NCBI RefSeq assembly: GCF_002028455.1
Contig: NZ_MWUM01000017.1
Location: forward strand, 1-64,000
Direction: 5' to 3'
From: Zoogloea sp. LCSB751
GTDB taxonomy: Bacteria; Pseudomonadota; Gammaproteobacteria; Burkholderiales; Rhodocyclaceae
DNA: 64,000 nucleotides
This document shows positions 31,902-41,750 of this stretch, one piece after another. The notes beneath the pieces are model-generated. The model was given only the letters and a program-made list of their open reading frames with translations. It did not search any database and had not been told where the DNA came from. Each line of letters begins with the position of its first letter. Positions within the stretch are counted from its first letter, which is position 1. Position numbers and translations under genes: made by a program.

Positions 31902-32672
31902 ATGCCCATCCCCGACTTCCTCGCATTTCTCCCGGCCCTGATCCTCGGCGCCGCCCTCGGCTTCTTCGGCGGCATGTTCGGCATCGGCGGCGGCATCATT
32001 GCGATCCCGCTGTTCGTCATCGGCTACGGCATGGAGCAACCGTTGGCCCAGGGCACGGCGCTGGTGATGATGGTGCCCAACCTGATGGTCGGCTGGTGGC
32101 GCTACAGCCAGCGCCACCCGGTGCCCTTCCGGCGCGCGCTGGCGATCGGCGTGATCGCCATGCTCACCACCTGGGGCACCGCCCATTTCGCCAACGCGCT
32201 GGACCCGGCTACGCTGAAGATACTGTTCTCGCTGTTCCTGCTGGCCATGGCACTCAAACGCATCGTCCCCGGCCGCTCCCGCAACGCGTCCCCTGCACCG
32301 CGGGTAGACGAACGCCACGTACCGCTGGTCGGCCTGCTCGGCGGCGGCAGCATGGGCCTGCTCGGCATCGGCGGCGGACTGGTCGCCACGCCGCTGCTGA
32401 CCAGCCTGTTCGGCCTGCGCCAGACCGTCGCCCAGGCCTTTGCGCTGGCACTGGTCACACCCAGCTCGCTGATTGCACTGCTGGTCTATGCCGGCGCCCA
32501 TCGGGTCAATTGGACGATGGGCCTGCCGATGGCCGCCAGCGGGCTGTTCACCGTATCGGCCGGGGTAGCCTTCGCCCACCGCCTGCCGGAGAAGACCATG
32601 CATCGTGCCTTCTCTGGCCTGCTGCTGCTCAGCGCCATGTGGATGCTGGTCAGCCCGCTGGTGATGGACTGA
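31902..32672 (+). CDS. TauE/SafE-family membrane transporter (sulfite/organosulfur anion exporter type)
   Basis: A 256-aa protein with about eight transmembrane helices in two repeats, each with the family motif GxxxGxxGxGGG: ALGFFGGMFGIGGGIIAIPL near the start and GSMGLLGIGGGLVATPLL in the second half. The family exports small anions such as sulfite or sulfoacetate; the substrate here is unknown. ATG 31902 and GTG 31893 are both possible and neither has a strong ribosome site. Divergent from the LysR gene. Confidence 0.88.
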   Translation: MPIPDFLAFLPALILGAALGFFGGMFGIGGGIIAIPLFVIGYGMEQPLAQGTALVMMVPNLMVGWWRYSQRHPVPFRRALAIGVIAMLTTWGTAHFANALDPATLKILFSLFLLAMALKRIVPGRSRNASPAPRVDERHVPLVGLLGGGSMGLLGIGGGLVATPLLTSLFGLRQTVAQAFALALVTPSSLIALLVYAGAHRVNWTMGLPMAASGLFTVSAGVAFAHRLPEKTMHRAFSGLLLLSAMWMLVSPLVMD

Positions 32673-32679
32673 GCTCGGG

Positions 32680-34701
32680 TCACACGCGCAGGCGCCCGAC
32701 CTCGCTGTCCAGATCACGGGCGACCCGCAGCAGCTCGGCCGCTTCGCTGCGATTGGACGCTGCCGACTGGCTGGTTTCGGCCACCGAGCGGGCCACCGAA
32801 TCGATGCCGCCGGAGATCGTCTGGCTGGCCTGGGTCTGCTCCCGCGTGGCGCGGGCGATGTCGGCCACCGCCTGGGAAGTGCGCTCGGCGCGCTCATGGA
32901 TGGACTGCAGCGCCTCGCCAACCTGGCGCGAGGCCACCACGTTGCGATCCACCTGCTCCACCGCCTTGCGGGCCGAATTGGCGACCGAGGCTACCCCGTC
33001 CTGAATGCTGTTGAGGATGGAGTCGATCAGCGACGCGGACTGGCCGGACTGCTCGGCCAGCTTGCGCACCTCGTCGGCCACCACTGCGAAGCCGCGCCCC
33101 TGCTCGCCAGCCCGCGCTGCTTCAATGGCCGCATTGAGGGCCAGCAGATTGGTCTGCTCGGAGATGTCGCGGATCGCATTGAGCACCCGGTGGATCTCCG
33201 CCGACTGCTGGCCGAGCTGCTCGACCTGGGTCGCCGCAGCCTGCACGGTGCGCGCGGTTTCATTGAGCTGCTCGATGCTGCTCTGCACCGAGCCGACGCC
33301 GTCCTGTACCGCCCGTGAGGTTTCCTGCGTCAGCTCCAGCGCGTGGGACGCATTGCCGGCCACCTGCTCCACACTGACCGTCAGCTGCTCGGTGGTGCTG
33401 GCCATCGCGCTGGCGGAATCGCTCTGCCGGCGGGTCGCGTCGCCCAGGGTCTCGGATGCCGTCGACATGTTCTGCGCGGTGCGCTGCAGGTGATCGCTGG
33501 TCTGGCGGATGCTGCCACTCAGCGCGCGCATGGACTCTGCTGCGGTGTTGATGCTGCTGCCGATCAGGTCGATCTCGCTGCGGCTGCGGGCATCCACGTC
33601 CGCCCGCACGGTCAGGTCGCCGTCGCCGAAGCGGGACACCAGCTCGGCCAGGTGCGACAAGGGCTTGAGGCGCAGGCGCAGGAAATAGCCCAGCGCCAGG
33701 ATCAGCAAGGTGCCGCAGGCCACCGCCAGCAGCGCGATGTCGTTGCGCAGCCCGTTGGCGTCCTCGACGAACTCATCCACCCACGAACCGCTGGCCACCA
33801 TCCAGTGCAGATCGGGCAGTTCGCGGATGACCACCATCTTGTCGGCCTCCGGCTCGCCCCACTTGTAGACCAGCGTGCCATTGCGCTTCTCCACCAGGCT
33901 CTTGATGATGCCCTGGGTGCGCGGATCCAGGTCGGCCAGGGACTTGCCCTCGAACTTCGGGTGATAGATGAAGCGCACGTCCTTCGCGTCGCCGGACGGC
34001 ACCGACACGATGTAGGGGTAGCCGGTCTTGCCGACGCGGATCTGCGCCAGCTTCTCCTTGATCAGCTTGACGTTGCTCTCCGCGTCGACACGCATCGTCA
34101 CCGCACCGATCACGTTGCCTGCTGCGTCCTTGAGGGGGTTGGCGGCCAGCACGAACATCTTGCCGTTGCGCTCGATGGACCCCAGATAGGGCTTGCCGCT
34201 GAGCAGGATGGACGGATAGGCGCCGGTATCGCCGACCTTCTCGCCGTGCCGGTAGTTGCCGTCCTTGCCCTTCAGCAGCGTCACCGCGCGGTAGAAGCCA
34301 TCGCCCTTGCGTACCAAAAAGGACGGCTCGCGGTCGTCGTAGCGCCGGGCATAGTCCTGCAGCAGCGCCGCGTTGGCGCTGACGACGGTAGTGCCGATGG
34401 CCAGTTCGGGCAGGGTTTCGCTTCCCATCTGGATCTCGCGGCCGGTCAGCCGCGGCGTGCCGGCCACGCTGCCGGCGAACTGCACGACAGCATCGGCGGC
34501 CCGCGCCTTCAGTGCATCCTGCGCGTAGGCCAGCATCGCAACGGTCATGTCCGCCTGCTGGGCGAGGGACTCTTCGGCCTTCTTCAGCGCGCTCTGGCGC
34601 GACAGGGCGGCAACGGTGGCAACCAGGACGACCACCATCAGGGCGATACCAAGGGTACACAGCAGGACGACCTGCCGGACCAGGGGCTTGTGCTTGAGCA
34701 T
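32680..34701 (-). CDS. Methyl-accepting chemotaxis protein with double-Cache-like sensor
   Basis: A 673-aa chemoreceptor. N-terminal membrane helix (about 9-33), a periplasmic sensor of about 290 residues (Cache_3/Cache_2 type: [26 protein letters not shown]), second membrane helix (about 330-350), HAMP, and a cytoplasmic signalling domain whose hairpin tip holds [20 protein letters not shown] and [14 protein letters not shown]. There is no CheR-docking pentapeptide at the C-terminus (it ends EVGRLRV). AGAGGAG lies 7 bp before the ATG. Convergent with the TauE gene by 7 bp. Confidence 0.93.
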   Translation of the reverse strand: MLKHKPLVRQVVLLCTLGIALMVVVLVATVAALSRQSALKKAEESLAQQADMTVAMLAYAQDALKARAADAVVQFAGSVAGTPRLTGREIQMGSETLPELAIGTTVVSANAALLQDYARRYDDREPSFLVRKGDGFYRAVTLLKGKDGNYRHGEKVGDTGAYPSILLSGKPYLGSIERNGKMFVLAANPLKDAAGNVIGAVTMRVDAESNVKLIKEKLAQIRVGKTGYPYIVSVPSGDAKDVRFIYHPKFEGKSLADLDPRTQGIIKSLVEKRNGTLVYKWGEPEADKMVVIRELPDLHWMVASGSWVDEFVEDANGLRNDIALLAVACGTLLILALGYFLRLRLKPLSHLAELVSRFGDGDLTVRADVDARSRSEIDLIGSSINTAAESMRALSGSIRQTSDHLQRTAQNMSTASETLGDATRRQSDSASAMASTTEQLTVSVEQVAGNASHALELTQETSRAVQDGVGSVQSSIEQLNETARTVQAAATQVEQLGQQSAEIHRVLNAIRDISEQTNLLALNAAIEAARAGEQGRGFAVVADEVRKLAEQSGQSASLIDSILNSIQDGVASVANSARKAVEQVDRNVVASRQVGEALQSIHERAERTSQAVADIARATREQTQASQTISGGIDSVARSVAETSQSAASNRSEAAELLRVARDLDSEVGRLRV

Positions 34702-34880
34702 GTATCTCCTCTTTATTCTTTTGTTGGCGTTTATCGACACCCCTGTACGGCACAGCTGACATGCCACGCAGTACGGGCGAGCCCAAGCATATCGGCTCAA
34801 AACGGGCTGTCTTGAGATTGAAATAAACGCAAACGGTCTTTTTCCACGCTGTCCGCATCACGGTGGCGCGGACGGCACGC

Positions 34881-35354
34881 TCACCGCGACAGCGTGCCCC
34901 GGCCCGCAAACAAGCGCCCATCCCAGACGACCGCTTCAGGCGCACTCACGAGCAGCCGCCGGAAATCCGGATGGGCGGGGTTGATCACGGCATTGAACTC
35001 CAGCCGTGCGACCACGGACGGCACAACGAGGACGAGACTGCGGCCGGAGGCCAGCCATGCGTCGCCGAAGCTGCGCGCCGCGGCGCTGTCCTCGGTATCC
35101 CAGTCGTCGGGCAGCATGCCTGCATCGCGGCGCTCCACGGACACGGATGCCGGCACATCCACCACCACGAACTGCTGGGTCGAGGGAATACGGCCGATGC
35201 CCGCATGGGCAAGGATTTCCAGCATCGCGCAGGCATAGCTCAGGGAGCCGTAGATCGCCGGGCGTCCAGGGCTGTTCCAGCGCCCGCCGACCAGGGCCGC
35301 GCCGGAGCCATCCCAGACAGGGTGACGCTTGTCGGCGATGCGATAGATCCGCAT
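34881..35354 (-). CDS. RES-domain toxin of a type II toxin-antitoxin system
   Basis: A 157-aa RES-family protein (RIYRIADKRHPVWDGSGA at the N-terminus, GGRWNSPGRPAIYGSLSYACAMLEILAH with the conserved Arg, Tyr and Glu of the NAD-binding site). RES toxins act by degrading or using NAD+ (MbcT/ParT relatives). Its ATG overlaps the antitoxin stop as ATGA, the normal antitoxin-first arrangement. Length is usual for the family, with no sign of damage. Confidence 0.87.
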   Translation of the reverse strand: MRIYRIADKRHPVWDGSGAALVGGRWNSPGRPAIYGSLSYACAMLEILAHAGIGRIPSTQQFVVVDVPASVSVERRDAGMLPDDWDTEDSAAARSFGDAWLASGRSLVLVVPSVVARLEFNAVINPAHPDFRRLLVSAPEAVVWDGRLFAGRGTLSR

Positions 35355-35782
35355 CACGCCGCGATGCCGTAGAACAGCCTCCACAGCAGGGTTTCGACCC
35401 TCCGCGCGCCCAGTTCGGTCATCGCGACCTCCAGCGGCGCGCGCCCCCCGAGCATGGCGTGCGACGCGTGCAGGAAGGCCCGCGCATCCTCGTCCGAATC
35501 CCAGACATGTCGCGCCGTTGCATAGACCCGGGCGAGACGCTCGGTCCTTTCCGATTCGGCCGCACTCAGGCGGTCCCGGCGACGCTTCAGCGTCGCCTCG
35601 GGAACCACCCGGTAGAGCAGCGCACGGCGTTCCTCCACGCTGCGGCCGAGTTTTTCGGCACCGGCCTTGAGGGCGGACTTCGGCAATCCTTCGGCCACCC
35701 GCTCATCGAGTTCAGCAAACGAATGCGGAACCGGAACAAGCGCCATCACGGCGGCAATCTGCTCAGGGGTAACGATCGGCAT
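35354..35782 (-). CDS. Xre/MbcA/ParS-type antitoxin (DUF2384)
   Basis: A 142-aa antitoxin. The N-terminal half carries an Xre-like helix-turn-helix (FAELDERVAEGLPKSALKAGAEKLG, with SAESERTERLARVYATARHVW after it), and the C-terminal half the DUF2384 toxin-binding domain ending GGRAPLEVAMTELGARRVETLLWRLFYGIAA. It neutralises the downstream RES toxin. ATG 35782 is used because conserved sequence begins there and a perfect palindrome (35795-35810) sits 13 bp upstream, as an autoregulatory operator would. The promoter must lie in the 3' end of the patatin gene region. Confidence 0.86.
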   Translation of the reverse strand: MPIVTPEQIAAVMALVPVPHSFAELDERVAEGLPKSALKAGAEKLGRSVEERRALLYRVVPEATLKRRRDRLSAAESERTERLARVYATARHVWDSDEDARAFLHASHAMLGGRAPLEVAMTELGARRVETLLWRLFYGIAA

Positions 35783-35794
35783 GCCAGGCTCTGA

Positions 35795-35810
35795 AGTATC
35801 AATTGATACT
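35795..35810. promoter_or_regulatory. Perfect 16-bp palindrome, putative antitoxin operator
   Basis: AGTATCAATTGATACT is fully self-complementary and AT-rich in a GC-rich background. It lies 13 bp upstream of the antitoxin ATG, the expected place for autorepression by an Xre-type antitoxin or its toxin complex. Confidence 0.7.
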
Positions 35811-35859
35811 CGAATATGGATCAGTCGACACCCTGCGTCAAGAGAAGCCGGCCAGCACC

Positions 35860-36906
35860 TCAGGCGAACAGGTCGGCCAGCCTTATCGAAGGACGCACGC
35901 CGACGTCCTGGCGGTGGGAGCGGATCCAGCGCGCCGCCCGAGCCCGCCCGAGGTCGCGCAGCTCGGTCAGGAAGGCCCGCGTGGCGTTGAGCTTGCTGGC
36001 CGTGCCGGCATCCACCAGTTCCTCGGCCTCCACCATGTGGAAGCGCAGGCGGGTCAGCTTGCGCTCCAGCCGCCCCTGGGGCAGCCAGTTGCTGCCCTCC
36101 TCGATATAGCTGCGGGCGTGGGCGATCATGCGCATCTCGCGCAGGAACGTCGTCGAGAAGCCCAGCTCGACGCTGCGCGCGGCAATCTCCTCGGCGCTGC
36201 GGGGCGCCTCCGGGCGCACCAGTGGATTGAGCAGCACCAGCAGGATGTCCGGCGTGGCGCATTCGTACATCAACGGGTAGATCGCTGGATTGGCGGTGAA
36301 GCCACCATCCCAATAGTCTTCTCCGTCGATCTGCACCGCGTGGTGCAGAGTCGGCAGACAGGCCGAGGCGAGCAGCGCGTCTTCGCTCAGCTCGCGGGTG
36401 TGAAACAGCCGGACCTTGCCGGAACGCACGCGGGTCGCCGCGATGAACAGCTTGAGCGGACAGTCCCGGCGGATGCGCTCGAAATCGAACTGGGCGCGCA
36501 CTACGTCGCGCAGCGGATTCAACTCGAAGGGGTTGAGCTGGTACGGGGAGAACACCTTGGTCAGGCCCAGCATCATTCCCATCGCCCCGGGCAGCGAACC
36601 GTCACCGGCGGGATTGAGGCTGTGCAGCAGGTCCAGCTCGAAAGGCGTGGTATCGGATACCGCCTCCCAGAACGCCGCCAGGCTCTCCCGTGCGCCCTCC
36701 GATCCGCCGCGGGTCCAGCCCTGGGCCAGCGCCACGGCGTTCATCGCGCCGGCACTGGTGCCGCTGATGCCGTCGATCTGCCAGTCGTCTTCCAGCAGGC
36801 GGTCGAGCACGCCCCAGGTGTAGGCGCCGTGCGCCCCGCCCCCCTGCAAGGCCAGGCTCAGGGACGGAACGGCAATGTCCCGGGTTTTCCAAAGCTTCTT
36901 CAACAT
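35860..36906 (-). CDS. Patatin-like phospholipase family protein
   Basis: A 348-aa predicted lipid acyl hydrolase with a Ser-Asp dyad. The oxyanion hole is GGGAHG (22-27), the nucleophile Ser51 lies in GTSAG (49-53) and the Asp in DGG (200-202); all catalytic elements are intact. No signal peptide or type V-like barrel is present, so it should be cytosolic. GGAGG lies about 12 bp before ATG 36906. It is downstream of the efflux operon on the same strand with a gap of about 150 bp that has an 8-bp inverted repeat (36929-36958). Confidence 0.9.
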   Translation of the reverse strand: MLKKLWKTRDIAVPSLSLALQGGGAHGAYTWGVLDRLLEDDWQIDGISGTSAGAMNAVALAQGWTRGGSEGARESLAAFWEAVSDTTPFELDLLHSLNPAGDGSLPGAMGMMLGLTKVFSPYQLNPFELNPLRDVVRAQFDFERIRRDCPLKLFIAATRVRSGKVRLFHTRELSEDALLASACLPTLHHAVQIDGEDYWDGGFTANPAIYPLMYECATPDILLVLLNPLVRPEAPRSAEEIAARSVELGFSTTFLREMRMIAHARSYIEEGSNWLPQGRLERKLTRLRFHMVEAEELVDAGTASKLNATRAFLTELRDLGRARAARWIRSHRQDVGVRPSIRLADLFA

Positions 36907-37060
36907 GGACGGAATACCTCCATTCAGGTGCTGCGGCCTGGATTGGTGCACCGCAGCATACATGATGGACGTCCGTCGATGACGAAAGTTCGCACCGATC
37001 GGGGTAGCCCGGAGAATCAGGGGCCAGGGCGCTTCCCCACATGGCCTTCCTGCTGGAACG

Positions 37061-38569
37061 TCACCGCGTCTCGGGCGGCAGCTTCCCGCCCAGTCCGCCG
37101 CCGGCATTCTTCGCCAGCAACACCGCCGCCACCAGCCGGCGGGCGGCCAGGTCGCTGGCGCTGCGCTGGGCGCTGAGGTGGGTGGCCTGGGCGGTGACCA
37201 CGTTGAGATAGCTGACCGCACCGGCCCGGTACTGGTTGAGGGCGATGGTCTCGGCCTCGGCGGCGGCGGACACCGCGGCGGCCTGCTCGACGCCGGCCTC
37301 CTCCAGCACACGCACCACGGCGAGGTTGTCCTCCACTTCCTGGAAGGCCGCCAGCACGGTCTGTCGGTAGGTCGCCACGGCCTGCTCCCAGACGCCGACG
37401 GACTGGCTCACCGCGGCCTTCTTGGCGCCCGCGTCGAACAAGGTCGCCGCCAGCGTCGGACCGAGGGACCAGTAGCGGCTCGGCACGGTCAGCAGATCCT
37501 CGATCTGCGAGCGGCGGAAGCCCGTGGAAGCGGACAGGCCAAGCACCGGGAAGCGCGCCGCCTGGGCCGCGCCGACGGCCGCATTGGCGGCGGCCACACG
37601 GCGCTCGGCAGCAGCGATGTCGGGACGCCGTTCGAGCAGCGTGGACGGCAGCGTCAGCGTGACCGGCGCGGCGGCGAGCGGGCCCGCCACCGGCGGCAGC
37701 GCGAAGCTCGACGGCGCCTGGCCGATCAGCACCGCGATGGCGTGCTCATACTGGCTGCGCGACAGGCCCGCATCCAGCGCCGACGCGCGGGTGCTGCGCA
37801 GCTGGCTGTCCGCCTGGGCCACGTCGGCCTTGGTGGCCACGCCGGCAGCGTAGCGGTTGCGGGTCAGTTCGAGGGAGCGCTCGTAGGCCGCCACCGCCGC
37901 GTCGAGCAGCGCCTTCTGGCGCTCCGCCGCGCGCAGCTGGAAATAGGTCTGGGCCAGCGTCGCGTGGGCCGACAGGCGGGCCGCGGCAAGATCCGCCTCG
38001 CTGGCCTGCACGCGCTCGTCGGCTGCTTCCACGTTGCGGGCTATACGCCCCCATACGTCGGCCTCCCAGCTGGCGCTGGCGCCGAGGCTGAAGCTGTTGA
38101 CCGGCGGTGCGTTGCCGGCGCTGGCGTTGGAAGCCGCGCTGGCCGAACGCGTCGCGCCGAAAGTGCCGTTGATGGTCGGGAACCAGGACGCGCGGGCCGA
38201 ATCGGCCAGCGCTCTGGCCTGGCGGTACTGGGCCTCGGCAGCACGCAGGTTCTGGTTGGAGATGTCCACCTTGGCCTGCAGGCCGTCGAGTACCGGATCG
38301 CCGAACACCGTCCACCAGGCGTCGCCGGACACCGGGTCCTGCGGGCTCGCCGGGCGCCAGTCGCCGGCCGCTTCCTTGAAGGCCGCGGGGGTTTCCACCG
38401 TAGGCCGCACGTAGTCCGGGCCGACCGTGCATGCCGCCAGCAAAAGACACAGTAGGGGCGAATTCATTCGCCCGCGGAGGTGGAATCCGCCACCTTGGGC
38501 GAATGAATTCGCCCCTACTGGCTTTTCCCCCCCGGGGGCCTTGTTGTCCATCGCATTCATCTTCTTCAT
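37061..38569 (-). CDS. Outer-membrane factor lipoprotein of the Mdt efflux system (NodT family)
   Basis: A TolC-family lipoprotein, 502 aa from ATG 38569. The body is typical (TVGPDYVRPTVETPAAFKEA, DPVLDGLQAKVDISNQNLRAAEAQYRQARA, ending near LLAKNAGGGLGGKLP) and the lipobox LLAAC puts the lipidated Cys at residue 47. A perfect REPIN (38450-38520) is translated as residues 18-40, VGANSFAQ...GRMNSPLL, so the start of the hydrophobic signal is REPIN-derived; an alternative start is the ATG inside it at 38467, giving 468 aa and an ordinary signal length. ATG 38569 stands 2 bp after the MdtC stop, favouring coupled translation from there. Last gene of the mdt operon. Confidence 0.88.
   Translation of the reverse strand: MKKMNAMDNKAPGGEKPVGANSFAQGGGFHLRGRMNSPLLCLLLAACTVGPDYVRPTVETPAAFKEAAGDWRPASPQDPVSGDAWWTVFGDPVLDGLQAKVDISNQNLRAAEAQYRQARALADSARASWFPTINGTFGATRSASAASNASAGNAPPVNSFSLGASASWEADVWGRIARNVEAADERVQASEADLAAARLSAHATLAQTYFQLRAAERQKALLDAAVAAYERSLELTRNRYAAGVATKADVAQADSQLRSTRASALDAGLSRSQYEHAIAVLIGQAPSSFALPPVAGPLAAAPVTLTLPSTLLERRPDIAAAERRVAAANAAVGAAQAARFPVLGLSASTGFRRSQIEDLLTVPSRYWSLGPTLAATLFDAGAKKAAVSQSVGVWEQAVATYRQTVLAAFQEVEDNLAVVRVLEEAGVEQAAAVSAAAEAETIALNQYRAGAVSYLNVVTAQATHLSAQRSASDLAARRLVAAVLLAKNAGGGLGGKLPPETR
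38450..38520. repeat. REPIN: perfect 24-bp inverted repeat, translated
   Basis: Arms 38450-38473 and 38497-38520 are fully complementary (each ends in GTAGGGGCG or CGCCCCTAC and contains the smaller palindrome GGGCGAATGAATTCGCCC). The 23-bp centre holds a further AGGTGG/CCACCT pairing. The whole element lies inside the signal-peptide region of the outer-membrane factor gene. Confidence 0.88.
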
Positions 38570-38571
38570 CT

Positions 38572-41500
38572 TCAAAGGGCGCTCTCCGCCTGCAATGCCG
38601 CCGCGGACTTGGGCTGGCGGCGCAGCCGGTCGAGCATCACGAAGACGACCGGCGTGGTGTAGAGGGTCAGGATCTGGCTGAGGATCAGGCCGCCGACGAT
38701 GGCGATGCCCAGCGGCTGACGCAGCTCGGCGCCGTCGCCGGTGCCGATGGCCAGCGGGATGGCGCCGAACAGGGCCGCCAGCGTGGTCATCAGGATCGGC
38801 CGGAAACGCAGCAGGCAGGCGTGGTGGATCGCATCGCGGGCGCTGGCGCCCTGGCGCTGCAGCGCAATCGCCACGTCGATCATCATGATGGCGTTCTTCT
38901 TGACGATGCCGATCAGCAGGATCACGCCGATCATCGCGATCAGGCTGAACTCGGTGTCCATGCCCATCAGCGCCAGCAGCGCACCGACGCCCGCCGACGG
39001 CAGCGTGGACAGGATGGTGATCGGGTGGATCAGGCTCTCGTAGAGCATGCCGAGCACGATGTAGATGGTCACCACCGCGGCCAGGATCAGCAGCGGTTGG
39101 GTGCTCATGGACTTCTGGAAGGCGCCGGTGCTGCCCTCGAAGCTGGTGCGGATGCTCACCGGCACGCCGATGCGCGCCACCGCGGCGCGGATGGCGTCGG
39201 TGGCCTCGCCGATGGAGCGCCCTTCGGGCAGCGCGAAACTGATCGTCGACGCCGCCGCGCCGCCCTGATGGCTCACCGACAGCGGCGCCAGCGTGGACAC
39301 CATGCGGGCCACCGCCGACAGGGGCACCTGGGCGCCGGACGACGACACCAGGGTCAGCCGCGCCAGGGATTCCGGCCCCTGCAGGTAGTCGGACGCCGCC
39401 TCCATCACCACCCGGTACTGGTTGAGCGGGTTGTAGATGGTGGACACCTGGCGCTGCCCGTAGGCGTTGTTGAGCGCCGTCGTCACCGCGCGCATGGTCA
39501 GGCCGTAGCGGGCCACCGCGTCGCGGTCGATCACCAGCGTGGTCTGCGGCCCCCGGTCCTGCTGGTCGGAGCTCACGTCGGTGATCTCGTCGAGGCGGCT
39601 CAGCGCATTGCGGATGCGCGGCTCCCACAGGCGCAGTTCGTCCAGGTTGTCGGACTGCAGCGTGAACTGCTGGCTGGAATTGCTGGAGCGCCCGCCGATG
39701 CGGATGTCCTGCACCGGGTTGAGGTACAGGCTGGCCCCCGGCACGTGGGCCAGTTTCTTGCGCAGACGGCTGACGATGGCCTCCGCCGATTCCTTGCGCT
39801 CGGCGATCGGTTTGAGGGTGATGAACATCGAGCCGGAATTGAGCTGCCCGCCGCCGGTGAAGCCGACCACGTTGGCGACTGCCGGATCGGCCCCGACGAT
39901 GGCCAGGAAGACGTCCATCTTGCCGCGCATGGCCTGGAAGGAAATCGCCTGGTCGGCCTCGACGAAGCCGCGGATGCGCCCGGTATCCTGCTGCGGGAAG
40001 AAGCCCTTCGGGATGGTGTTGTAGAGCTGGACGTTGGCCGCAATGGTGGCGAACAACACCACCAGCACCAGCCACGGGTGCGCCAGCGCCCAGCCCAGGC
40101 TGCGCCGGTAGCCGTCCACCAGGCGGTCCAGCACACCGCCGGCAAGGCGGTCGAAGCGCCCGCGCTCGCCTTCCGGCGGGCGCTTCTGCAGCAGGCGCGC
40201 GCACATCATCGGCGTGGCGGTGAGGGAGACCACCATCGACACCAGGATCGCCGCCGACAGGGTGATTGCGAACTCCCGGAACAGGCGCCCGACGATGCCG
40301 CCCATGGCCAGGATCGGGATGAACACGGCGATCAGCGACAGACTCATCGACACCACCGTGAAGCCGATCTCCCGCGCCCCGCGCAGCGCCGCCTGACGCG
40401 GGGCAAGGCCTTCGTCGATATGGCGCGCGATGTTCTCGAGCACCACGATGGCGTCGTCCACCACGAAGCCGGTGGCGATGGTCAGCGCCATCAGCGACAG
40501 GTTGTCGAGGCTGAAACCGGCCAGGTACATCACCGCGAAGGTGCCGATCAGCGACACCGGCACCACCACACTGGGGATCACCGTCGCCCGCAGGTTGCGC
40601 AGGAACAGGAAGACCACCATCACCACCAGCGCCACCGAGATCATCAGGGTGTGCTCCACCTCGCGCAGGGAGCCGCGGATGGTCGGCGTGCGGTCCATCA
40701 CCACGTCCAGGTCGATGGCCGGCGCGATGCTGGCGCGCAGGTGCGGCAGCAGCGCGGTAACCCGGTCCACGGTGTCGATGATGTTGGCGCCGGGCTGGCG
40801 GTTCACCATCAGCAGCACCGCCGGGCGGCCATTGGCGTAGCCGTAGTTGCGGTCGTTCTCGATGCCGTTGCGCACATTGGCCACGTCGGACAGGCGCACC
40901 GCGGCGCCGTTCTTCCACGACACGATGAGCGGCTTGTACTCGTCGGCGGTGCGCGCCTGGTCGTTGGCGCCGACCTGCCAGGCCCGCTCACCATCCTCCA
41001 CTACGCCCTTCGGGCGGTTGGCGTTGGTGCCGACGATGGCGCTGCGCACGTCGTCCATGTTGAGGCCGTTGGCAGCCAGGCGGTCCGGGTCCAGCTCGAC
41101 GCGCACCGCCGGCAGCGAGCTGCCGCCGATGGACACCTGGCCGACCCCGTCCACCTGGGACAGGCGCTGGGCCAGCACCGTCGACGCGGCGTCGTAGAGC
41201 TGGCCCTTGGTCAGCGTGTCCGACGTGAGGGCCAGGATGATGATCGGCGTCTCGGCCGGGTTCACCTTGCGGTAGGTCGGGTTGTTCGGCAGGCTGGTCG
41301 GCAACTGGCCGCGGGACGCGTTGATGGCCGCCTGCACGTCGCGGGCGGCACCGTCGATGTCGCGGGACAGCTCGAACTGCAGCGTCACCCGCGTCGAGCC
41401 GAGGGTGCTGTAGGAGGTCAGCTCGGTGACCCCGGCGATCTGCCCGAGGATGCGCTCCAACGGCCCGGCGACGGTGGCCGCCATGGTTTCCGGGCTGGCG

Positions 41501-41658
41501 CCGGGCAGGTTGGCCGACACCGAGATGGTCGGGTAATCCACCTGCGGCAGCGGCGACACCGGCAGCAGGCGGAAGGCGATCGCGCCGGCCAGCGCCACCG
41601 CCAGCGTCAGCAGCGCGGTGGCGACCGGGCGAAAGATGAACAGGCGGGACAGGTTCAT
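38572..41658 (-). CDS. mdtC: Multidrug RND efflux pump subunit, MdtC-like
   Basis: A 1028-aa inner-membrane RND transporter of the HAE1 family. N-terminus [20 protein letters not shown], conserved [24 protein letters not shown], and TM4 with [19 protein letters not shown], where the paired Asp residues relay protons, match MdtC. With the neighbouring MdtB-like subunit it would form a heterotrimer (2 MdtB : 1 MdtC in E. coli). It is separated from mdtB by a 31-codon frame that overlaps both genes by ATGA. GC-rich, no frame damage. Confidence 0.92.
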   Translation of the reverse strand: MNLSRLFIFRPVATALLTLAVALAGAIAFRLLPVSPLPQVDYPTISVSANLPGASPETMAATVAGPLERILGQIAGVTELTSYSTLGSTRVTLQFELSRDIDGAARDVQAAINASRGQLPTSLPNNPTYRKVNPAETPIIILALTSDTLTKGQLYDAASTVLAQRLSQVDGVGQVSIGGSSLPAVRVELDPDRLAANGLNMDDVRSAIVGTNANRPKGVVEDGERAWQVGANDQARTADEYKPLIVSWKNGAAVRLSDVANVRNGIENDRNYGYANGRPAVLLMVNRQPGANIIDTVDRVTALLPHLRASIAPAIDLDVVMDRTPTIRGSLREVEHTLMISVALVVMVVFLFLRNLRATVIPSVVVPVSLIGTFAVMYLAGFSLDNLSLMALTIATGFVVDDAIVVLENIARHIDEGLAPRQAALRGAREIGFTVVSMSLSLIAVFIPILAMGGIVGRLFREFAITLSAAILVSMVVSLTATPMMCARLLQKRPPEGERGRFDRLAGGVLDRLVDGYRRSLGWALAHPWLVLVVLFATIAANVQLYNTIPKGFFPQQDTGRIRGFVEADQAISFQAMRGKMDVFLAIVGADPAVANVVGFTGGGQLNSGSMFITLKPIAERKESAEAIVSRLRKKLAHVPGASLYLNPVQDIRIGGRSSNSSQQFTLQSDNLDELRLWEPRIRNALSRLDEITDVSSDQQDRGPQTTLVIDRDAVARYGLTMRAVTTALNNAYGQRQVSTIYNPLNQYRVVMEAASDYLQGPESLARLTLVSSSGAQVPLSAVARMVSTLAPLSVSHQGGAAASTISFALPEGRSIGEATDAIRAAVARIGVPVSIRTSFEGSTGAFQKSMSTQPLLILAAVVTIYIVLGMLYESLIHPITILSTLPSAGVGALLALMGMDTEFSLIAMIGVILLIGIVKKNAIMMIDVAIALQRQGASARDAIHHACLLRFRPILMTTLAALFGAIPLAIGTGDGAELRQPLGIAIVGGLILSQILTLYTTPVVFVMLDRLRRQPKSAAALQAESAL

Positions 41659-41750
41659 CGCGGACCGCCCTTCCGGAGTGCGTCACCGGATGCGGAAACG
41701 CCACGGAACTGCTGAAGGGCGAAGGGATTCGCCCCCGTGTCGGCTGTCAT
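41655..41750 (-). CDS. 31-codon frame bridging mdtB and mdtC, containing a REP arm
   Basis: ATG 41750 overlaps the mdtB stop (ATGA) and its own TGA (41657-41655) overlaps the mdtC ATG in the same way, so a continuous translational relay runs from mdtB to mdtC. The 31-aa product begins [23 protein letters not shown] comes from a single REP arm (hairpin 41717-41734) and resembles the VGANSFA residues encoded by the same repeat in the outer-membrane factors. GGGGAGGG lies upstream. It may have no function as a peptide and act only to keep the two pump genes coupled. Confidence 0.5.
   Translation of the reverse strand: MTADTGANPFALQQFRGVSASGDALRKGGPR
41717..41734. repeat. Solitary REP arm between mdtB and mdtC
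   Basis: GGGCGAA-GGGA-TTCGCCC is one arm of the REPIN family at 38450 and 46253, with the 4-nt loop changed from TGAA/TTCA. No second arm is found within 100 bp. Confidence 0.7.

Noticed and set aside
32949-33370. CACCTGCTCCA copies in the chemoreceptor gene as regulator sites
   Set aside because: They simply encode the repeated Val-Glu-Gln-Val of the receptor's helices in GC-rich codons.
36929-36958. Inverted repeat TGCTGCGG/CCGCAGCA as terminator of the mdt operon
   Set aside because: The loop is 14 nt, there is no T tract, and it lies next to the ribosome site of the patatin gene; too weak to call.
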